DNA of 64,000 nt from Penelope pileata (GCA_013396635.1 WBMW01000071.1:124001-188000); one strand, 5' to 3'. Counted from the first letter of the stretch, positions 1-14,400 are shown. The notes: generated from the letters alone by a model not told the origin. Program-made: numbers and translations.

Positions 1-3000
1 CTCCTCTGGGTGCACGAAGCCATTTGCATTCATAAAGTTACTTGAACCCAGTCCTAACCTGAGATATTCAGTGTGACTGTCTGTGTTGGTGATTTCAGCT
101 GACATTTAAATGCCAAATAGGGAAGAAAGAAGACAAAATCCTCAAATCCAGCCAGAAAAACAAACAAAAAAGGAAATGTAACTACAGATGCTGAACTCTG
201 TTTTGAACAGCTGTCTCTGTTCCCTCATTCATTTTCATTAGAGCTACATAGACTTTCTGTAGCTGATCCCAGACCAGGGGACCTTAGGAGTTTATTGCAG
301 ATTCTAGCACCAGGCTGGGTCCTCTGAAAGATTTGCATCATCTGCATGATTAGTACCTGAGGTCTCCTTAACAAAATGCTATGTCTGAAAGCGTTTATCT
401 CAGGAAACCCTGAAACCAGAGAGTAGTCTGTGTCTCCTCATTGGAACTGCGAACACTATCTCCTTTTTCATGAGATCAAGCTGAGATCAACTGCCTCTCT
501 CAAAGGCTTTGGATTTTGATGGCAATGCATCTTTCATAGTAGGGTAGGGCTTGTGGAACATTGGTATATGTCCTGGTTGTTCCATTGGGACAGATGTGAG
601 GGTTTCTGTCTTTATTTTCTGCAATGATAAAATAGAAATATTTCTGGCATCCTTCATGTTGCTAGTCTGTGATGTGTGCTAAAGGCCAGAAGAAACATTA
701 TTTCAATTTTCTCATTTCAGGGAGTAGCTTCAGAAAAAGTTGTAGTAGATGTGAAAAGTATTGATATTTGTGCAATTAAATTAATCTTTCAAAATAGTTT
801 CCTGTAACCCTGGAGTCAGGCAGAGCACATATTCAGGGTACCCATATGGGATGTGGACACCCAGCTTAGATCCTTCTCCAAGCACCGGGCTTTCCTCAAA
901 CCCCTCGGTGAACCATGGGACAGTCACTGTGAGCTGAGGCTGAGCAGGAACCAAAGGATAGAGAAGCACACAGCTGGCAGTGGTCCCTGCAGTTGTCTAT
1001 CCACAAGATTCAAGCACACCTACTCTGCTGTTTTTTGCCCAGGTCCAAGTCCCTGAGTGATGGTAATGGCACTCTGGGCCACAGCACGATACCTGAGCTG
1101 TTCCCAGGGTTAAATGCTTTTCAGGCAACTGCACTTGGCTACTCCTCCTTTGACTTTTTCTTTGCAGGGAACTAAGATCAAAATCAGCAGGAGAATAAGG
1201 TTCCTTGTGCTGATGTTTGGGACAGTCTGTTCAGCCACGTGAGCCAGTGCCAGCCTCAAAACAGGAGCAGTCCTCTTTCACTAATGAGAAATTCCTCCTC
1301 CCCTCTCTTTCTGCTCAGAAAATTTTGTCTTAAATTTCTTTGAGACAAAGACCTAATTCTGCTCTTGCTGCTTGCAGTTTCAGCTCTGCCTCCTGTGCAC
1401 TGGTCAAAATTGCAAAGCTAGTGCCGCCATTAAAAAAAATAAATGTATCCCAGAATAATAAAGACTGAAACAAACAAATTACAGCAGTGCTTTGCAAATG
1501 CCCAGGTCAGTTCAAAGTAGGATGCCAAGTTCCATCTCAACAGGACAGAGAGGGGTGGGATCAAGACCAGCTTTAGACCAACAGGCCACATCACCATGAG
1601 CTAAGAGTCCAGATGCTCTCCCACAGCTGCCTCTTGCTGGTTTGCTCCTAACATGGCAATCCTTGGGCACCATGCAGGGAGCAGCATTCCCGATGACATG
1701 GCTGAGTTAACTTGATTTTGAAGGAGGATAGCCATATGGACGGAAGGTCCACATGGAAAGTAGTGCTTGTGGCTTCGGGTGCTGTGTTACAGAGCATCCC
1801 TGGGATGTGAGTTCCAGCCACCTGCTTGTCCACAGCAGAGAGACTTTATAGATGAGTGAAAATATGTCATGCAAATCCCATGTACCATAACATGGAGGCA
1901 CTACACAAGTAGATGCAAGCACGGGTCCCTCAACTCAGTGTGTGTACCTGAGGTGCTGTGAATAAGCAAGTGGTTGCAAACTCACCGGTGGTTCCCCCTG
2001 ACTCCTTGGGTTATACTCTGGTTTGTAATGCATCATTTAAGAGGTTGAAAATATTTTCCGTGTGCTTAAGAAAATTATAAACAGATTGAGCCTGGGTACA
2101 GTAGATCCACTGAACAAAATTTTACTAAGAAAAGCTTTTGATTAAAAAATGAGGCATACGGGGGAAGGGGAGGGAGCTGGGATGGAGAGGAATTTTGTCA
2201 TTTTAATGGAAAAACGTGTACAGAGTTACACTCTCTGAACATGGAAGTGTACTGATTTAGATCAGTATCTACTAAAGTAGTCCCTCTCTTGAACACAACC
2301 AAAGCAACTGTATGAAATTGCACAACAGCACACATAGCATTTTCACTGGGATATGTGCTGTGTTCAGTCATATTAATTACTGCGTGGGCTCAATTATCGG
2401 TGCAGTCAATTCATGGGAAACAAAAGGGCTGCGGGGGAAATATCAAAAGCTAGTTAATATGAGCCAGATTCAGTAACGCTATCTGCCTTCTTTGAATGGT
2501 GAGGTAGAGGTTGCATTTGTTATCCTGTGGCAAGGCCCATGGTGTTGCAATGGGGCATGCAAAAGGTGTAGGGCTGAGAGGGGCTTGGAGCAACATCTTA
2601 TGCATCTATACAAATACATATTTATATGCACACGGTACAGCTGCTGCTGTGAGAAACCAAGCAAGAAAGGATTTTAGCTCAGGGTTTTCCATGTGGGGTT
2701 CAGGGTATGCTCTCAGAGCAGGCTGTTGTGTGATGGCACTTCTGTTGGGGCATCCTTTACCTGCAGTGGCTCTTTCCCTGCCCTTTCCTTGTCCCACTGT
2801 CAGCCTGGCATGACTACACTGGCACCTCTCTGCAACCAGCAGGCATCAAGCCCCACTGAAACTGCCATGTGTTTCCTGGGGGAACTTCAGTAACTACTGC
2901 AGAACTTCAGTTTAATGTCAGTATTTTAGCAGACTATTTGGTGTGTTTGCCTAGTACTTAATAGGGGGATTATCTGCTGTTAGGTTTTTTTCTTTCCAGA

Positions 3001-3744
3001 TTGCTTTTCAATTTTGAATTTGAATGTGCTCATTTTCAGTGGTAACTTTGTCCTCTATTCAGGTTCCAAACTTCCCTAGGAAGTGACTTCATGGCATTAT
3101 TCAAGCAGATTATTGCCTGGACTGGCTGTGCCTGAATTACCTAGTGTTCGTATAATGGCAAACTCCCAGTCCCTATATATTTAATGGCTGTAATCATTTA
3201 TTATTTCCCTTTATTAGGTTTGTTTTTAAAGAAAGTTTTACAGTGCTATTTATGATACGCTAAGTGGTGCAACTTGCTGAAAATATGTATCACATTCATT
3301 TTATTTTTAATAGGTTTTTCTTGTTAAAATGGAAATCTTTTATTTACCCTAGTAGGGCAGTTTTTTGCTGAAAGTTTTATTATTTCAATTACTCAGACAT
3401 TTTTTTTCTCTTTTGTTTCCCCCAGCATTCCTCCAGAGAGTTTTAATGTGTCCACTCTTTATTTAAGGTTGGGTTCAGAATGTGCTATTTCTAGCAGAGC
3501 AGAGGAAAAGTGTGATATGGAAAACATTAAATAGTGGAATGTCAAGGTTTTATTTTCTTTCCTCTTTCAGTAGTAGAATCCTTTCCCCATCTGTGTCATC
3601 TGGTGATTAATTACGCTCATAATCTGTGCTCCTTCATCAATAACTGCCCGTTATCAGTGCCAAGCAGAGGCTGTGCTCAAGTAAGATTCATTTGACTAAA
3701 GGGTTTGTGGCTGCTCATGGATGAACATACATGTATTGTACAGG

Positions 3745-4569
3745 CCTTGCAGAGAGATCTAGACAAATTAGAGGTCTGGGTAATCACTCATCACATGAAG
3801 GTTAACAAAAGCTAGTGCCAGATTCTGCACCTGGGATGAGGCAGCCCTGGATATGTGTACAAACTGTGGGATGAGAGGATGGAGATCAGCCCCACAAAAA
3901 GAGATTTGGGGTTCTGGCTGATGGCAAGTTGGATCTGAGTCAGCAGCGTGCCCTGGGAGCCCAAAGGGGCAACCATACCCTGGGGTGCACCAGGCCCAGC
4001 GCTGCTAGGTGAGGGCAGGGATTGTCCCGCTCTGCTCTGCCTGGTGTGGCCTCACCTGCAGCAATGGGTGCAGGCTTGGATGCCACAGCATAAGGACATA
4101 AATCCATTAGAGAGTGTCCAAAGGAGGGCTGTGAAGATGGAGAAGAGTCTAGATGGCAAGATGCATGAGGAGTAGCTGAGGTCCCTTGGTTTGTTCAGCC
4201 CAGAGCAGAGGAGGCTGAGGGGAGGCCTCATGGCGGCCTACAGCTCCCCACAGGGAGCGCAGGGGCAGCGCTGAGCTCTGCTCTCTGGGGACAGTGACAG
4301 GGCCCGAGGGAACGGCATGGAGCTGTGTCAGGGGAGGGTCAGGTGGGTTAGGAAAAGGTTCTTCACCAGAGGGTGGTGGGCATGGCACAGGCTGCCCAGG
4401 GCAGTGGGCATGGCCCCACACTGCTGGAGTTCAAGGAGCGTTTGGACACTGCTCTCAAGTAATACAGTTTGAATTTTGGGTAGTCCTCTGTAGAGACAGG
4501 GATTGGACTTAATGATCCTTGTGGGTCCCTTCCAACTCAGGATATTCTGTGAGCCTATGATTCTGTGTA
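3745..4569 (+). mobile_element. CR1 LINE fragment, sense orientation, 3' end intact
   Basis: A 5'-truncated CR1 retrotransposon of about 0.8 kb. Seen: a degraded reverse-transcriptase-end segment (the gcacctgggatgaggcagcc region and the cctggggtgcaccaggc region), then the untranslated part with ctcagcccagagcagaggagg-like and gctgcccagggcagtgg-like segments. It ends in ggacttaatgatccttgtgggtcccttccaactcaggat followed by attctgtg repeats. These are hallmarks of avian CR1 3' ends. Divergence and small gaps indicate an old insertion. The left boundary is approximate. Confidence 0.85.
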
Positions 4570-4775
4570 TCATTAAATGCTAACCTACTAATGCTCTATG
4601 GATGATGGCAGTGACTACTGTATACATTTCACCCGCCTATGGGTAAAGGACCGTTTCTCCTGGACAAAAACCAAGTCACATTCAGCAGTTCAGAATGTGA
4701 TGCCCAAGGGCTCGTACTAGAGGAGAGCCTCACAGCCTTCAGTGGGCCAGGCATCAGAGGACAAGGGCAGTCTGA

Positions 4776-4809
4776 ATTCACTTATACTACCTATTCACTT
4801 ATACTAGGT
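4776..4809. repeat. 17-bp tandem duplication (2 copies)
   Basis: The unit attcacttatactacct at 4776-4792 is repeated at 4793-4809 with two differences near its end (attcacttatactaggt). It lies in intron 3 about 400 bp before exon 4. This is a simple local duplication with no apparent function. Confidence 0.8.
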
Positions 4810-5205
4810 GAATTCAATAGGATGAGACAGCGTGGAAACTAGTATCTGCTCCTCAACTCTTATTGAAGTAGACAGTTGTCATTTCCTTCTGCAAGTTCTT
4901 GACTGTTCTCTGATGGGAGATGGTTTTATTTTCCTTTATAGCATGGCCATCTCTGGTTCAGTTCTGTTACCTCTTTTCTTTTCCCTTTGCTACTCCTCTG
5001 GTCTCTAAGGTAGAGATCAGCTCTTGGACTTTGAGTAAACCACAGCCAACTGCTTGTTGGGACACTGGGAGAGTCCCCAGACTTCCAGACAGATGTGTGT
5101 TTGGACTGTCTGTGGCTACTGTATGTCCTTGAGCATTCTTCAGAGAAATACAAAGCACGTTACAAAGCACATCCTCATGCTTCTGCATGCCATTGTGTTT
5201 TCCAG

Positions 5206-5344
5206 AGTGTCTGGGGGAGAGCTTTTTGACCGTATTGTTGAGAAAGGGTTCTACACTGAGAAGGATGCGAGCACCCTGATCCGGCAGGTCCTGGATGCTG
5301 TCTACTACCTGCACCGAATGGGCATCGTCCACAGGGACCTCAAG
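5206..5344 (+). CDS. CAMK1D: CAMK1D exon 4: kinase hinge to catalytic HRD loop
   Basis: Encodes 46 whole codons, equivalent to human CAMK1D residues 101-146, from VSGGELFDRIVEKG to YLHRMGIVHRDLK. The segment runs from just after the hinge through the alpha-D and alpha-E helices to the catalytic loop; the HRD catalytic aspartate is present (human D144). As far as I recall it is identical to human. The acceptor is ttttccag, so the exon most likely opens with one base completing a Leu codon. An alternative acceptor two bases downstream (5208) cannot be excluded. The donor is AAG|gtatga, a weaker match than the others in this gene. Retention of the intron would terminate translation at once (Lys-Val-stop). 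Confidence 0.96.
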
Positions 5345-5876
5345 GTATGACCACAACTTGACTTGTTCCTCCAGGCAGTGTTAATGAAGGTTGTGTAATT
5401 ATGCAAATCTAATGCGTGTAAGTCCCCCAGCACTGGATGTTTCTGTAAGGATTTACCATAAGAAGGATGCTTTGAGGACTACATATCCTAATTGGTTTTA
5501 ATAAGGAATCTTGCAATCCGTGCTGTTAGACTCAATGTGCGTTTTGCATGTGTGATCTGGAGAAACAGTAATTCATTAAAATCTGAAACATTGCATTAAG
5601 ACAAGAAACTCATCTCAGCTGGGATGTAAGTGCTTACTGCTGCACATTATCTTGCAGATCTGCTGTGCTATATTTAATTTTACTTAAAAATTATTAATAC
5701 AAATAAATTCTGTGAGAAAGCTGAGTGATTTCCTACCATGCTGTTTAATCCAGTGTTTCTGGAGACCCTTTTCACAGCAAGGATTCTTCTAAGGAACATT
5801 TTGTGCCAATGTGATTTTAAGATTATATCTTCAGCTGCACCATGTTATCACACCAGAAGCCCTCAGCTTTTCTAGT

Positions 5877-5903
5877 AAAACAAACAAACAAACAAACAAA
5901 AAA
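5877..5903. repeat. (CAAA)n microsatellite
   Basis: About six tandem caaa units followed by an A-run and a short CCA/CAA-rich stretch, in intron 4. A simple repeat. Confidence 0.85.
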
Positions 5904-8504
5904 CCCCACCACCACAACAACAATGAAAACAAGCAGGTATTATTTCTGAACTGTTTTCTCTTTATATCTTAAAATGTCACTAGGATAAACAGAAAGCCCT
6001 GGATTTTATAACGTACAGCTAAATCAGCCCGTCTTTAGCCATCTTAAATAATAAATGAGTAGGAGGCATTAGAAAAAAATACAAATGTCAAAAGAAAGAT
6101 AAAAATTTAACTAAAAAATCAGTGAAAAAAATAATAATTTTGGTTTAGTTTTGGAAGGATACCAGAAACAGGAGTTGCTTTGAATGTTGGTACTGTGGCC
6201 CTGAGTTCTCCTCATGTAGTGATACTGGAATTTGCAAATTGCAAAACAGGTCAAATTATATAAAGGCTGAATGAACATCAAAGGAATCATGAGCCACAAA
6301 GAAGTATATGTGTATATTTAAAAGTTTAAATACAATTTTTAATTAAATGCATTATTTTTAATGCATTCTGGTATTAAACTGCAAGTTTGCAGTTTTTGGC
6401 AAGTCCTCTTAGCAAAGTTTGTAGTGCCTGGAATGTGACCTCATCATTTTGCCTTAAGGTAGATGAAATATTATAGTGATAAGAGACATTATTTATTTGT
6501 TTTTGATCTCCTCCAAAATTAGTGCTTATAACAACTGCTATCTGGAGTAAAATGAATCTCAGGCTTGTTCCAAAATGTGATGTGATGGGGCCAAAGCACA
6601 GACTGTTACCAGTGTGGCCGTCAGTACCACAGTTCTCTAAGGTGGAGCAGAACCCAAGCCAGGCAGACCTAGCCTCATTGGGGAAAATCTCAACATGTTT
6701 CCCTGCGTCACTCTTTTACTCTCCATGTGAATCTTTTTGCTGTGCGGGGGCTGTTTCCATGGGATTGTGTGATTTTCCACACCTTACTGCTGCAAGAGAC
6801 TTGCCTTAATCCTGGACTCCTCTGCCAGAAATGTCCATCATATGATACTCACTTTGAAAGATGCAACAGAAGGTAGAAATATATAAAAAATGTGTCGGGT
6901 TGGCACATTTTAAAGCAAAACCTTGAATCTGCTGGGGGAAAATATTCACTAATTTCCACAATCAGTATTTCCTCTTTGGCGTTGTGATATTTAGTCCTAA
7001 AAATCCAAAATAATATTTTGATTTTTGTTTCACAAGGAGACACTGATTACTCTTGTGTCTCCTATAGTCTTCATGTGCTGCCCCCATTTCTCATTCATTC
7101 CTAGCTGTCACCCTGAAGCACATAAAGTATTCTGTTAGTATCAGAGTTCCATAGCACTTCAGTATGGAAGTATTGTTTAGTTTTTTAATGACTAGCTTTC
7201 TCCAAAATTCAATTTGTAGGAAGTAACTTCAGTCATCTTTCTGCCATGGGAGGCTTTGGTGGAAGCTCCCATTCTTATTTCAGGTACTCCACTGTATGAA
7301 CTCTTAATGTTCCTACGTGTCTTTTAAAGGAATGCTGTAGCTCTTAGAATCACAGAATCAGAGCATTAAAAAATGTTTTCTCTTATTTTAAAACAGATTT
7401 GTTTTATTAAAAAGTTCCCATAATAAAACACAACATATGGCAATTAGGAAATGGATTAATCTACAAATTATTGCAGGAGTTTATTTAAGGACATGATGAG
7501 ATTAGATCGAGCAAATATCCTTCTTCAGCAGTATTTTGGAGCAAAGGCTAGCTCTTTTTCCATTTTTTTTTTGTTTTGTTTGCAAGTGTTTGTCAGTAGC
7601 TTATCTGTTGTTAAAATGACTCATAAAATATGGCATATGAGGAACACCTGCTGTGAACTATCTGTTAGCACAAACATACCATGATGACTAAAATAGGAAT
7701 GTAAAAAGGCTTTTTGTGATTTCAAAATATCAAGATAAGTGCAAGTTTCAAATTGTGATGCCTCAAATGAAACTCTGGGAAAGAATCCACTCTGTAAAAA
7801 TATAGCCCTTGAAAAATCTGTAACAATTATTTATTGCAATTATGTTATTCAGATACCAAAATAGTACTTTCTGTAGTTAGAAGAAGCAAATCTGTGCTCC
7901 AAGTCTCTGATATCAATAATGCAGCAGAAGCTAACGAGAGACAGCAGCAGATGAAGTCCAGTGAAGCCCAGGATTGGCAGAAGGAGTGAAAGGCTGGAGC
8001 AGCTCTGCTTGGTACAGAGCCATTTTGTTAATGCTTTTTGAATTAACCAGTTCATTTTATAAAAATTGGAATTGCTTTAAATGAGTTTTAAACAGGTTTA
8101 AGTTTTCAATGGGTGGATTTCTTGGCCTCACTAAAAGTGAGTAAATGGGGGATCTGAGATGAGTCAGGAGAAATTGTTAGAAAATAGTTGTCTTCCCTCA
8201 ATTCCAACTCTTTCAAACCAGCAGCTGGTCAGTACCAGAGACATTGACTTTCTGTTTAGTCTGCAATCTGGAATGGTTGCCAGCATTTTGAAACTGGTGA
8301 GATTTCGACCACTTGTAGGCACCAGGGAGAGCATAAAGAGAAAAACGTGGAGTGCGGGGTTCGAGGAATGGCATCAGTTTGGAAAAGGGCTGCAGACCAG
8401 TAAGAAAGACATTATAAACACCAGCGAAGGCACTGGACTTAAAAGGTAGCATTAATGCTACAACTTTATTTTTATTTCTATGAACAGAATTGTTTCCTTT
8501 TTTC

Positions 8505-8601
8505 ATAGAATCATAGAAACTCAAGGTTGGAAAGGACCTACAAGATCATCTGGTCCAACCGTCTTCCTATCACCATTACTACCCACTAAGCTACTAAAGA
8601 G
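8505..8601 (-). mobile_element. CR1 LINE 3' terminal fragment, antisense
   Basis: Seen: catagaatcatagaa, then aaggttggaaaggacctaca and catctggtccaacc. This is the reverse complement of the conserved CR1 3' tail. It lies in intron 4 about 215 bp before the exon 5 acceptor. Only the terminal ~100 bp are present, consistent with severe 5' truncation. The inner boundary is approximate. Confidence 0.85.
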
Positions 8602-8816
8602 AAATTCATGACTGCAGATAAGTTACTCAAAGCTTAAGGTGTCATCTTCTTTCATTAGTCGCCATAGAGGAGTCTGGAGACGTTCTCCATATGAGTTGTA
8701 AGAGCAACTCTTTAGGATTTAGGGGAAAAAAATGATTGTATTAAATATAAGCATCAGCCAACAAACATTGTTACTAGACTTACATATTCAAACCGCACTT
8801 TGCTTCTTCTTTCTAG

Positions 8817-9257
<441 letters not shown>

Positions 9258-9360
9258 TAATGAGGTTATGACACAGTGATCTGGATTTGTCCCAGGAATA
9301 CCCTTTTCCAGGCATTTTCTTCATGCTGCACAGGCACACTTTGTCCTGATAACATCAGGC

Positions 9361-9381
9361 AAAAAAAAAAAAAAAAAAAAA
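9361..9381. repeat. Poly(A) run of 21
   Basis: Uninterrupted homopolymer in intron 5. It could be the tail of a decayed retroinsertion, but no element was recognised directly upstream of it. Confidence 0.9.
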
Positions 9382-9792
9382 GTGATGTCTTTGGTTTCCC
9401 ATCATGAAGCCATCAGCCCATAGTTACTTATTTTAAGACACATGAGTCAGGATGCGCTCCATACAGCTTAAATAACTGTCTTGTATAATCATACTACACT
9501 GAAAATCTTCTTCCAAAGCCTTAGCAGGAACTGAGCTTAGACAGCAATTTTCATAATTTTTACTGTCAGCTCTTCTGTCTTTAATTAACGTGTTGTATTT
9601 TGCTCTGAAATGGGCACTGACTAAAATAAGTCTGCAAGACACATGTAAGTTAAGATTATGTTTGTTGAAGCGCTGATGAAAATGAGAGAGTGCAATTCTG
9701 CTCTGGTACTGTGATATGGCTGCTCAGTGTATCCATTTAAGAAAAATTGTTATTTTTGAAAGGAAGCTTTCGGAGCACATGACATGAATTGT

Positions 9793-10250
9793 CATAGAAT
9801 CATCACAGAACTATCATATAATCATCTGAGTTGGAAGGGACCATTAAAGGTCATCTAGTCCATCTCTCCTGAGATGAACAGGAACGTCTACAGCTAGTTC
9901 AGCTTGCTCAGAGCCCCATCCAGCCTGACCTTGAACATCTCCAGGGACAGGACTTCCACCACATCTCTGGGCAACATGTTTCAGTACTTTACTACCCTTA
10001 TTGTGAAAAACTTTATATCCAGTCTAAATCTCCCCTCTTTTAGTTTGAAATGATTTCCCCTTGTCCTGTCACCACAGACCCTGCTGAAGAGTCTGTCCCC
10101 TTCTTTCTTATAGCCTCCGTTTAGATACTGAAAGGCTACTATCAGGTCTCCCCAGAGCCTTGCATTTGGCTTTGTTGAACCTCATTAGGTTCTTCTGGGC
10201 CCACCACTCAAGCTTGTCTAGGACTCTCTGGATGGCATCCTCTCAACTGC
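9793..10250 (-). mobile_element. CR1 LINE fragment, antisense
   Basis: Reads as the reverse complement of a CR1 3' region. In order: tcatagaatcat-type terminus, gagttggaagggacc, ggtcatctagtcca, ccagcctgaccttgaacatctccagggacagg, ccccttgtcctgtcacc, caggtctcccc, and gccttgcatttggctttgttgaacc followed by ccaccactcaagcttgtct. About 450 bp, moderately diverged; the inner boundary is approximate. It lies in intron 5. Confidence 0.88.
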
Positions 10251-11477
10251 GGTACTTGGAGAGATGCTTCAGAGCTCTCATTGCTCATGGTCTGAACGCT
10301 GATAGCTTCAGGAGGGCCTCCAGATCCCTTGTTACCTTACCAAGCATAGGATTTACTCATCATGGTTCAAGAGGTCACAGCCACTTAGGACTCAGTTAAG
10401 AAATCATTAATGTCAACTACTATTTATACTTCTCCACCTCCTGAAATGTATCCAGTTGGATCCCGATGTGCAAAGTGCTGCACAATCTTCTGACTTTGTA
10501 CCAGACCTGATCTTAACTCAGGTCTGCTGCCCTTTGTATCTGCAAGTATGCAAGTCCCTGTGCCAATTCTGCCTAATTTCCCTGAATAAGATATGCTTTC
10601 AATTCTCTTTTTTTCCATTTTTTTTAGCTTAGTTAGCTTTTCTTAGTTTTAGCTCTAAACAATAGTGGTATCTGAGACACTAAATTCCTGTCTATATGGT
10701 TCAGAAATTCATCAAGTAGAAGAGGGTGAAGTTATAGTTTTATTTCTTAAGAAATATCAGCTTTCTTTCTGAAAATCAAACTACTACTTATTGAATTGGA
10801 GGGTACCTAAAATGTGCATAGCTAGTAATGCATGAGCACATTGGTTTGGCTTTAAAGCTTCTGCCTCACAGATTAAATTACTGTCAACAGTTCAGAGACC
10901 TTATTCTTTCAGGAGCCTTGTCAAAGATTTTGGTCTTGTGCTGAAAAGATGACTGTCATGATAATTTCACGCAATTAGACTTAATTGGGAGCACTTTTGT
11001 TAAGATGCAGATCTAAACATCTAGTTATTGAAAAGGAGGTCTGATGATATTGCCTCTTTTAATGAAAAGGTCATCCATTTTCTTATCTACTTATCCCTCT
11101 TATCTCTTTCCATTTCTTATGGAGAGAGTCCAGGTGATGAGCTGGGGCTAGGTACCCAACTTTCAGATAACAACCTAAATAAGGTAAAATAAGATGGCTT
11201 GTGTGATTCAACTCACTGTAGATTAGATATGTGGATTGGCTTGCATGGATTCCCCCCGGTCTTCTAGGCTGGAGTAGAAGTAGTGTTTTCCAAAGCCTCT
11301 GAACGATCTGTGTGATTATGAGCAAGACCTGTATAAGCCATTAGTGATACGTTGGTTTAAACATCCCAGATGCGGAGTGCCTGGAGACCATTTATAAAAG
11401 CTTGGTTTTGATGGAGGAGGAGTTCAAAACTGCATGAAAATGAGTTGTCCTTGATGTATGTCAAGTTGGGCACTTGC

Positions 11478-11499
11478 TGAGTGACTCCCCGGTCACTCA
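11478..11499. repeat. Small perfect inverted repeat (8-bp arms)
   Basis: TGAGTGAC at 11478-11485 and its exact reverse complement GTCACTCA at 11492-11499, separated by 6 bases, in intron 5. Short enough to arise by chance in a window this size. Confidence 0.7.
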
Positions 11500-14400
11500 A
11501 AAAATTTCTCTAAAGAGATTTTGACTGTTTGGGAGCAGTCTTGCTGACTGACTTTCTGTGAGATTTGATCTCTCAAAAGCTTTTGTTACTTCTGCAGATG
11601 GGACTTAGACTCACAAGATGCTTACAAAAACTGGAAACTTTGGAAAATATATTAGAAAGTCTGTCGCAGCATTCTGATCTCCATTTGCAGAGACACTGAA
11701 TTATTAACTGTGTTTGAGGCTGGATAATATCTTAATCCTACTGAGATTTAAAATTCTTACTCTGGGGCCCAAAGCAACTTCAAATAAAATTTTTTTGTAT
11801 TTCCTTGTCTTAAAGATTGGGCCAGACCCTGGGTGTTGTGATTGATCCCTGTACACCCTCCCTCTCTTACTGTTTTTATTTTCTGCAGTGCCTTTAGGAA
11901 AGGCCATCTCACACCTCTCAGCTCTGCCAGAAATCCAGTAGAAAGTCCAGACCCATGTGTTTCTCTTAGCACTGTGCAAGAATGAAGCACTTAAGTAAAC
12001 AATAGATTTCCATGTTTACTTTTGACTTTCTTGGTATGCTTCGAGTAAAATGTTTGAAAATATTCAATAAGCCTTTGGAATATCCTTATTAGCAAAAAGC
12101 AACCCTAGGAGGAGTTGTTTAGGCAGTAACATGAGTAATAAAGTAAAAACAAAGCATGGGAACTGCTCTGATCACGTAGGCTGGTGACAGTGCTGTCGCT
12201 CAGCTCCAGGAAGTGGATTCTGCTAGCTTGTGGTTGTAGCTGTGTTATATCCCATGATAGCTACTGAAATCTGACTCAGTAACATGAAACAGGGACAAGT
12301 GGACCAAAAAAACCCAGCAGGGCTGCACTAATATCCTGCTGTCCTTACAAAACTGTACCAAACTGCATAGTTTTGGCCAAAAAGAACAAGCTGAACACTG
12401 GAGAATGGTGTAAGAGAGAGAAATAAGTTTTCAAACCAAGAGTAAGTGGAAAAGAGGGACTCTGGTCTTGTGGTGAAGCTGCTTTGTGTCTCAGCTCATT
12501 TACATTGTGAAGAACACATTTTGTATGGAGGCAGCAGAGCCCACACTGCTCTTGCATCACCTTTGGGTTGGTCCTTGGTGCAACCAACCATCTGCTCAGT
12601 GCTGTGGAGTTCCCCTCTGTCCATCGGCTCAAGGTGGTACCCTCAAGAGTCCTAAGCAGCAGGCCTGACAGCAACTCCCTTTGGTGTTCCTTAGAAACCA
12701 TACCCATTACTCACCTTCCCTTTTGGATTTCTTTACCACCTTGCACCTGCGCAGTGCATTCATATTTCTCTTTCTTTCCTTGAGTCACCTGCCTACATGA
12801 TGGAAACTGGCACTAAGGGGTTACCAGCTGAACCAGTCTTGGCTTGTGCAAGGCCAATTTGCTGGGACAGCTGAGCTGTGTCCCTCCCCAGTATAAGTAG
12901 GCCCCTGATTATTTTAACCATATTTAGATATTTTTATTCCTCCCACATTTATGGCAGCCTCCTGATTTGTCAGTCCTATGGGGTATCTTCAAAACCATCA
13001 CCCTTTGTTCAAATGCATCATTCCTTCTGGCATATCATATATGGGAGGCCATGTAAACCATAGAAAATAGCGTTAGTCTAGACTGAGTTCTTGTGAGATG
13101 GCAAAATCTTCTGGGAATAACACCATCATGGGAGTGAAGGAGAACCACTTTTGAGGCTGGAATGAAGGGCAGGCACCCTCATGACTTCAACAGGCTTAAA
13201 CTATCAGAGCAATCCCCATCAGCTGAGCTCTTTGCAAGAACATGGATTGCTGGATTTGGCATCCAGCAGCTTAATTTTTAGGGAGCTTATCAGCACAGCT
13301 GTGCCCACTGCGAGCAATGGCATAGTGCTCTGAAAAGTTTCCAAACCTTTTTATTTTGAACCTTTTCTTAAAACCTTGATTTGAAATAAGCCTTTTAATT
13401 CTTGTTGTATTAAAAAACAAACAAACAATCACCCTAACCATAAATCAGCAGATTATCTGCCCTGGAAGTGAAATGTCCTCATTACCCAAAGAAAGGTATA
13501 ACTCACTCAGGACTGGCTTTCCTGTCCTTTCAATTGCTTTGGCTGCAGAAAGTTTAGAAAGAAAGATCTGACTGCCTTTTTCTTTCTGCTCAGCCTTTCT
13601 GGTGTTTTCCTGGCATCAGAAATGGGAATTTTGACTTTTCCATTCTTCTTGCCACTGTTTTGCCTCCTCAGTCAACTGTCTTGATCCTTTAACACCATCA
13701 GTTCTTGTTTTTCTTTTTCATTGTGTCTCCTGCTTTTTCAGGCACTGATCTGCTGTCATTTCTATGAGCCCCTCTGACTTGTTTTTCAGCTCATTAAATA
13801 TTTCCATCTTTTCTGTATATCAGAGACAGATGATGCTTAGCTTATGCTTCCATTGCATGCTTGCTTTTTGGAATAAAAAACAAAAGCAGCCCTTCAGCCT
13901 TAAAATAGTTAGTGAAAGCTGCTGCCTTTCTTCGTTAAAGTTTACCAAAGGTGAGGTAATAGCCTCATATTTGCTTTGGGCTTGATCTTGCAGTGTCCTG
14001 CTTCACAGCCACTGTCCACAGTAGCAATTCCCTGTTATCAGTGCTCGTCTCTCCTTTAAAACAGAGAAATACTCCAGCACAGCTTTGATTTTTGAGAGAG
14101 AATCTTTATATAGTTCACATCCCCTCATCTCAGATTTGTTTTCTGTTATGTTAATGTGACATATCTGTATAATGTCAGGAGATCTCTTGTATCTGTGGTG
14201 TTCAGGATCCATTTGCATAATATTTCCTTTGGGGAATATACGATGTATAATGTTTACCAATCTTGAAAATGGTACAAATGGGAACAGACAGTCAAAGATA
14301 GAAGAGATATGTGAATAAAATTTTGAACATTTGGAAGAACAAGAGAATTGGAAGACATCTAACCACCAAAGCTCAGGGGAAAATGAACACCCTTCATCGT

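Larger units (their letters stand above)
1..5205 (+). other. CAMK1D: CAMK1D intron 3 (3' part)
   Basis: Noncoding sequence upstream of exon 4, ending in a pyrimidine-rich stretch and the acceptor ttttccag. It contains one long CR1 fragment (about 3745-4569) and a perfect 17-bp tandem duplication at 4776-4809. Short open frames here show no family resemblance. Nothing else was recognised between 1 and 3740. Human CAMK1D has very long 5' introns, which agrees with exon 3 lying outside the window. Confidence 0.8.
5345..8816 (+). other. CAMK1D: CAMK1D intron 4
   Basis: AT-rich intron of about 3.5 kb with donor gtatga and acceptor cttctttctag. It contains a CAAA-type microsatellite at 5877-5903, a short antisense CR1 3' terminal remnant at 7344-7368 (agaatcacagaatca) and a longer one at 8505-8601. 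No further gene or RNA was recognised. Confidence 0.85.

Noticed and set aside
5208..5344. Alternative start of exon 4 two bases downstream
   Set aside because: ccagag also ends in AG at 5207, but the first AG after the pyrimidine tract (5205) is the more likely site and gives the expected 139-nt exon; exon 3 would be needed to settle it.
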